Made by a program: the position numbers and the translations under genes. The notes beneath the pieces were generated by a model. The model made no database searches, had not been told where the DNA came from, and saw nothing but the letters and a program-made list of their open reading frames with translations. From Labrys wisconsinensis (GTDB taxonomy: Bacteria > Pseudomonadota > Alphaproteobacteria > Rhizobiales > Labraceae), in contig NZ_JAUSVX010000019.1 in assembly GCF_030814995.1 (NCBI RefSeq), forward strand, positions 62,001 through 126,000: a stretch of 64,000 nucleotides of DNA, read 5' to 3'. Within the stretch, counting starts at the first letter, position 1, and each line of letters opens with the position of its first letter. Below, piece after piece: positions 61,034 to 64,000 of this stretch.

Positions 61034-62142
61034 GACGGACCTCGGCTCGGATGGGAGGTTGATGTGCCGGCAAAGCGTGCGAGCTTGGCGAGGAAGCCCG
61101 GGCGTTCGAGCACGGCCGGGTTGACGACGTCGTCGGGCACCAGGCCCCGCGCCGCCCGGATCATGCCGTGCGCCATCGTCTCCATGGTCAGGCGGGCGGC
61201 ATCGCGGGTCGAGGGCAGCCAGTGCGGCGTCAGGATGACGTTGTCGAGCCCGAGCAGCGGATCGTCCGTCGGCAGGGGCTCGTGCTCGAACACGTCGAGG
61301 CCGGCGCCGGCGAACCAGCGCTCGCGCAAGGCCTGCACCAGCGCCGCCTGGTCGACGATCTCGCCGCGGGCGACATTGACGAGATAGGCGGTCGGCTTCA
61401 TCAGCCGCAGCTGCGCCGCGCCGATCGAGCCGCGGGTGCGCTCGTCGAGCCGGACATGCAGGCTGACGATGTCGGCCTGGCGAAACACCTCGTCCAGGCT
61501 GTCGACCAGGGTCACGCCGAGGCGCGCGGCATCCGCCGCGGCCGCGCGCGGCGAATAGGCGACGAGCCGCATGCCCCAGGGCTGGGCGAGGCGGGCGAGC
61601 TCGCGCCCGCTGGCGCCGAGGCCGATGATGCCGAGCGTCTTGCCGGGCAGGTCCACGCCCATGACGCTGGGCTGCAGGTCCCAGCGCCCGGAGCGCACGA
61701 GCCGCTCCTGGCCGGGCAGGCGCTTGGCCAGCGCCAGCATCAGCAGGAAGGCGGACGACGCCGTGGCATGGGTGAGCGTATCCGGCGCGTTGAACACCGC
61801 GACGTCGGCGGCCGTGCAGGCCGCGAGGTCGATCTTGTCGGTGCCGGCGCCGGCGCGGCCGATGACCGTGAGCCGCTCCGCCCCGGCGGCGAAGGCGTCG
61901 GCCTTCACCCAGGGCCGGAACACCACGATCGCGTCGGCCCGGGCGACGTCCGCGGCCGTCACCTCCAGCGAATAGAGGCGGTCGAGATAGGTCGCATCCC
62001 CCGGCGGCGGCGCCTGGTCGCGCAGGAAGTCGACGGCGATGGCGGGGTGGGCCTCGTAGCAGTCGAGCGCGATGTCGGGGACGGCGAGCGCGCCGTCCGG
62101 GCCGAGATAGTCGCCGGTGTAGAACAGCGAGAAGCGTGCCAT
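61030..62142 (-). CDS. NAD-dependent D-2-hydroxyacid dehydrogenase
   Basis: 370 residues. Reduces or oxidises a 2-oxo/2-hydroxy acid. NAD motif GKTLGIIGLGASGRELARLA, Arg in VNVARGEIVD, Glu in GLDVFEHEPLP and the catalytic His in LTPHWLPST are present. N- and C-terminal lid segments are somewhat longer than usual. It lies 2 bp after dehydratase 2 and overlaps the aldolase. A role in handling a 2-oxo acid or reducing a hydroxypyruvate-type product of the aldolase is plausible. Confidence 0.9.
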   Translation of the reverse strand: MARFSLFYTGDYLGPDGALAVPDIALDCYEAHPAIAVDFLRDQAPPPGDATYLDRLYSLEVTAADVARADAIVVFRPWVKADAFAAGAERLTVIGRAGAGTDKIDLAACTAADVAVFNAPDTLTHATASSAFLLMLALAKRLPGQERLVRSGRWDLQPSVMGVDLPGKTLGIIGLGASGRELARLAQPWGMRLVAYSPRAAAADAARLGVTLVDSLDEVFRQADIVSLHVRLDERTRGSIGAAQLRLMKPTAYLVNVARGEIVDQAALVQALRERWFAGAGLDVFEHEPLPTDDPLLGLDNVILTPHWLPSTRDAARLTMETMAHGMIRAARGLVPDDVVNPAVLERPGFLAKLARFAGTSTSHPSRGPS

Positions 62143-62144
62143 CC

Positions 62145-63413
62145 CTACCACCGCTTCAGCGTGTCTTCGGTCGAGACCTCGATCCGCGCCTCGGGCCGGG
62201 CGAGGATGTCCTCGCGCAGGCGGGTGCCGAGCCCGGGCCGGTCCGGCAGATGCAGGTGGCCCTCCCGCACCTCGATCCGGTCGGTCACCACCTCGTCGTA
62301 CCAGCCGTCGATATAGCCGCGCACCGTCTCCATGATCAGCCCGTTGGGAATGTGCAGCATCAGGTGCGTCGCCGCCCACAGCGCCACCGGGCCGATGGTG
62401 TCGTGGCAGGTGATGGGCAGGAAATAGGTGTCGGCCATCGCCGCGATCTTGCGGCCCTCGGTGAGGCCGCCGCCCCAGGACAGGTCGGGCATGACGATGT
62501 CGGTCGCGCCGCGCTCGATCCAGGGCCGGAAGCCGAAGCGGGTGAAGACGCGCTCGCTCTGGCAGAGCGGGATGCGGGTCTCGCGCTTGAGGCGGACGAA
62601 GCTCTCGACATTGTCCGGCGGCATGATCTCCTCCAGCCACAGGATGTCGAGCGGCTCCAGCGCCCGGGCGATGCGCGTCGCCGTGGCGAGGTCCCAGCGG
62701 GCATGGCCCTCGATGGCGATCGCCATCCGCTCGCCCACGGCGCGGCGGATATCTTCCACGATGGCGAGGCCCGCCTTGAGCTCGTCCCCGCCGATGCCGT
62801 GGCCGCGCGGGCCGGCCGCGGTCTGCGCTCCCCACATCACCATCGGCTTGCGCGTGTCGACCGGGCCGGACAGGGTCGGCCCGAACTGGTCGAACGGCCA
62901 GATCTTCATGGCGGTGATGCCCTGCGCCAGCAGGCTCTCGGCGAGCTCGCCGGCCCGGCCGCCGAGCCAGGCGTCGAGATCGTCGTAGCGCCCGTGCCCG
63001 ACGCAGGTGTTGTAGATGCCGATGCGGTCGCGGCTGCGCCCGCCCAGCATGGCGTAGATCGGCAGGCCGGCGTTCTGGCCGGCGAGATCCCACAGCGCCA
63101 CGTCGATCGCCGAGATCGCCCGCATCTCCGCGCCGTAGGCGCCACAGAAATTGACCAGGGCGAACATGTTCGACCAGTGGTTCTCGATGTCGCGCGCATC
63201 CCGCCCGATCAGCAGCGGCGCGAACACGTCGTGGATGACCGCGGCGACGGCGCGCGGCAGGTAATAGGTCTCGCCGAGGCCGATCAGCCCGCTGTCGGTG
63301 TGGATGCGCACCCACAGATTGTTCGGCAGGGCCTGCCGGCCTGCGCCGCGCCTGGCCCATTCCGCCTGCGGCAACGCCTCGAACCAGACCGTCTCGACCT
63401 TGGTGATCCGCAT
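62145..63413 (-). CDS. Enolase-superfamily sugar-acid dehydratase 2 (mandelate racemase family)
   Basis: 422 residues. Capping domain start MRITKVETVWFEALPQAEW, AISAIDVALWDLAGQNAGLP, Lys in ITAMKIWPFDQ, metal ligands in IAIEGHARWDL, ILWLEEIMPP and SERVF, and the His of ITCHDTIGP as acid/base. The insertion of about 25 residues after MKIWPF (DTRKPMVMWGAQTAAG) distinguishes it from dehydratase 1. Two different dehydratases in one operon suggest two sugar-acid substrates or two successive steps. Confidence 0.9.
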   Translation of the reverse strand: MRITKVETVWFEALPQAEWARRGAGRQALPNNLWVRIHTDSGLIGLGETYYLPRAVAAVIHDVFAPLLIGRDARDIENHWSNMFALVNFCGAYGAEMRAISAIDVALWDLAGQNAGLPIYAMLGGRSRDRIGIYNTCVGHGRYDDLDAWLGGRAGELAESLLAQGITAMKIWPFDQFGPTLSGPVDTRKPMVMWGAQTAAGPRGHGIGGDELKAGLAIVEDIRRAVGERMAIAIEGHARWDLATATRIARALEPLDILWLEEIMPPDNVESFVRLKRETRIPLCQSERVFTRFGFRPWIERGATDIVMPDLSWGGGLTEGRKIAAMADTYFLPITCHDTIGPVALWAATHLMLHIPNGLIMETVRGYIDGWYDEVVTDRIEVREGHLHLPDRPGLGTRLREDILARPEARIEVSTEDTLKRW

Positions 63414-63423
63414 CCCTGCCTCC

Positions 63424-64000
63424 TCAACCCTTGACCGCGCCGGCGGTGAGGCCGCGCAGGAGATGGCGCTGGATCGCCATGTAGAAGGCGACCGGCAGCA
63501 CCGAGAACGTCACGCCCGCCGCCATCAGCACGAAGAGCGGCGTATCGAGCTGGGTCATCAGCGTCGCGAGGCCGAGCGAGGCGGTGTAGAGCTCGTTGCG
63601 GGTGATCAGCGTCGAGGCGAAGAGGTATTCGTTCCAGCTGGCGAAGAAGGCGATGACGCTGACGGCGACCAGGCCCGGCCGCGTCAGCGGCAGCAGCACC
63701 AGCCACAGCGCCGTCCAGCGGTTGCAGCCGTCGATCAGCGCCGCCTCGACCAGCTCGCGCGGCACGGCGTCGAAGGACGCCTTCAGCACCCAGGCGCACA
63801 GCGGCACCACGAAGGCGGTGTGCAGCAGCGCCAGCGCCCAGAGGCTGTCGGTCCAGCCGAGGCTGCGATAGAGCGCCAGCACCGGCGCCACAACCACCGC
63901 GGCCGGCATGATCTGGGTGAAGAGAAGCAGCAGGCCGAAGGCCGAGCGCCCCCTCCAGGCGAGGCGCGACAGCGCATAGGCGGCGGGGATGACCAGCACC
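63424..64000 (-). CDS. MalG/UgpE-type ABC importer permease, C-terminal part (runs off the window)
   Basis: The last ~192 residues of a sugar-class permease. The visible part shows several membrane segments and the EAA loop VPRELVEAALIDGCNRWTAL...VLLPLTRPG, followed by FFASWNEYLFASTLI, which is highly conserved in MalG-type permeases. The stop lies 10 bp before dehydratase 2, so import and catabolism share a transcript. The start and the rest of the transporter lie beyond the right edge. Confidence 0.92.
   Translation of the reverse strand, partial: VLVIPAAYALSRLAWRGRSAFGLLLLFTQIMPAAVVVAPVLALYRSLGWTDSLWALALLHTAFVVPLCAWVLKASFDAVPRELVEAALIDGCNRWTALWLVLLPLTRPGLVAVSVIAFFASWNEYLFASTLITRNELYTASLGLATLMTQLDTPLFVLMAAGVTFSVLPVAFYMAIQRHLLRGLTAGAVKG

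Overview
The window is high-GC DNA (roughly two thirds G+C) packed with short-spaced operons and many ATGA or GTGA gene overlaps. It looks like an alphaproteobacterium of the Hyphomicrobiales (Rhizobiales) type. The reasons are an intergenic repeat at 33709-33810 resembling those common in rhizobia, a ScfR/RamB-type regulator of the methylcitrate genes, B12 riboswitches on B12-independent isozymes, and an abundance of ABC transporters. No rRNA, tRNA, CRISPR array, phage or complete insertion sequence was seen.

Region 1 (1-18078) is an aromatic or alicyclic degradation island. A Dpp-type ABC importer (partial at the left edge) lies divergent from a two-component flavin monooxygenase resembling HsaA/HsaB. 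A LuxR-type regulator follows. Next come a Tat-exported flavoprotein of the 3-ketosteroid Delta1-dehydrogenase type, a small c-type cytochrome and a hydrolase-fold protein lacking the serine nucleophile. A complete meta-cleavage lower pathway follows (hydratase, acylating acetaldehyde dehydrogenase, hydroxyoxovalerate aldolase, extradiol dioxygenase, ring-fission hydrolase), then a membrane protein, an OprB-like porin and a TetR regulator. Three inverted repeats with identical 33-bp geometry (3223, 6522, 9642) precede the three forward transcription units and suggest one regulon. The arrangement suggests dehydrogenation of a cyclic ketone in the periplasm, hydroxylation in the cytoplasm to a catechol, ring cleavage, then pyruvate and acetyl-CoA.

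Region 2 (18232-25343) holds nrdAB and metE, convergent and each behind its own cobalamin riboswitch. The NrdB protein has the residue signature of a class Ic (Chlamydia-type, Mn/Fe) radical subunit: Phe replaces the radical Tyr. Region 3 (25722-30420) is an iron-siderophore or cobalamin type ABC importer plus a methyltransferase. Region 4 (30435-35919) is the methylcitrate cycle (prpD, prpC, prpB) with its divergent regulator and TTTGCAAA-type boxes.

Region 5 (35939-64000) is a large sugar or sugar-acid catabolic island. It has two sugar-type ABC importers, an amino-acid-type importer without its ATPase, part of a MalG-type importer, an SMP-30 lactonase, four short-chain dehydrogenases or relatives (one with Phe for the catalytic Tyr, one degenerate), an aldose epimerase, two enolase-superfamily dehydratases, an HpaI-type aldolase, a D-2-hydroxyacid dehydrogenase and a split transketolase. 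It also encodes a 2-oxoacid dehydrogenase in which E1alpha, E1beta and a lipoyl domain are fused while the adjacent E2 has no lipoyl domain and no catalytic His. Two operator types recur here: an AT-rich motif ATRCTATTATAATC at five promoters and a LacI-type palindrome TGGTAACGTTACCA at two. They fit the GntR and LacI regulators encoded in the island. A 122-bp MITE-like element splits one of the operons.
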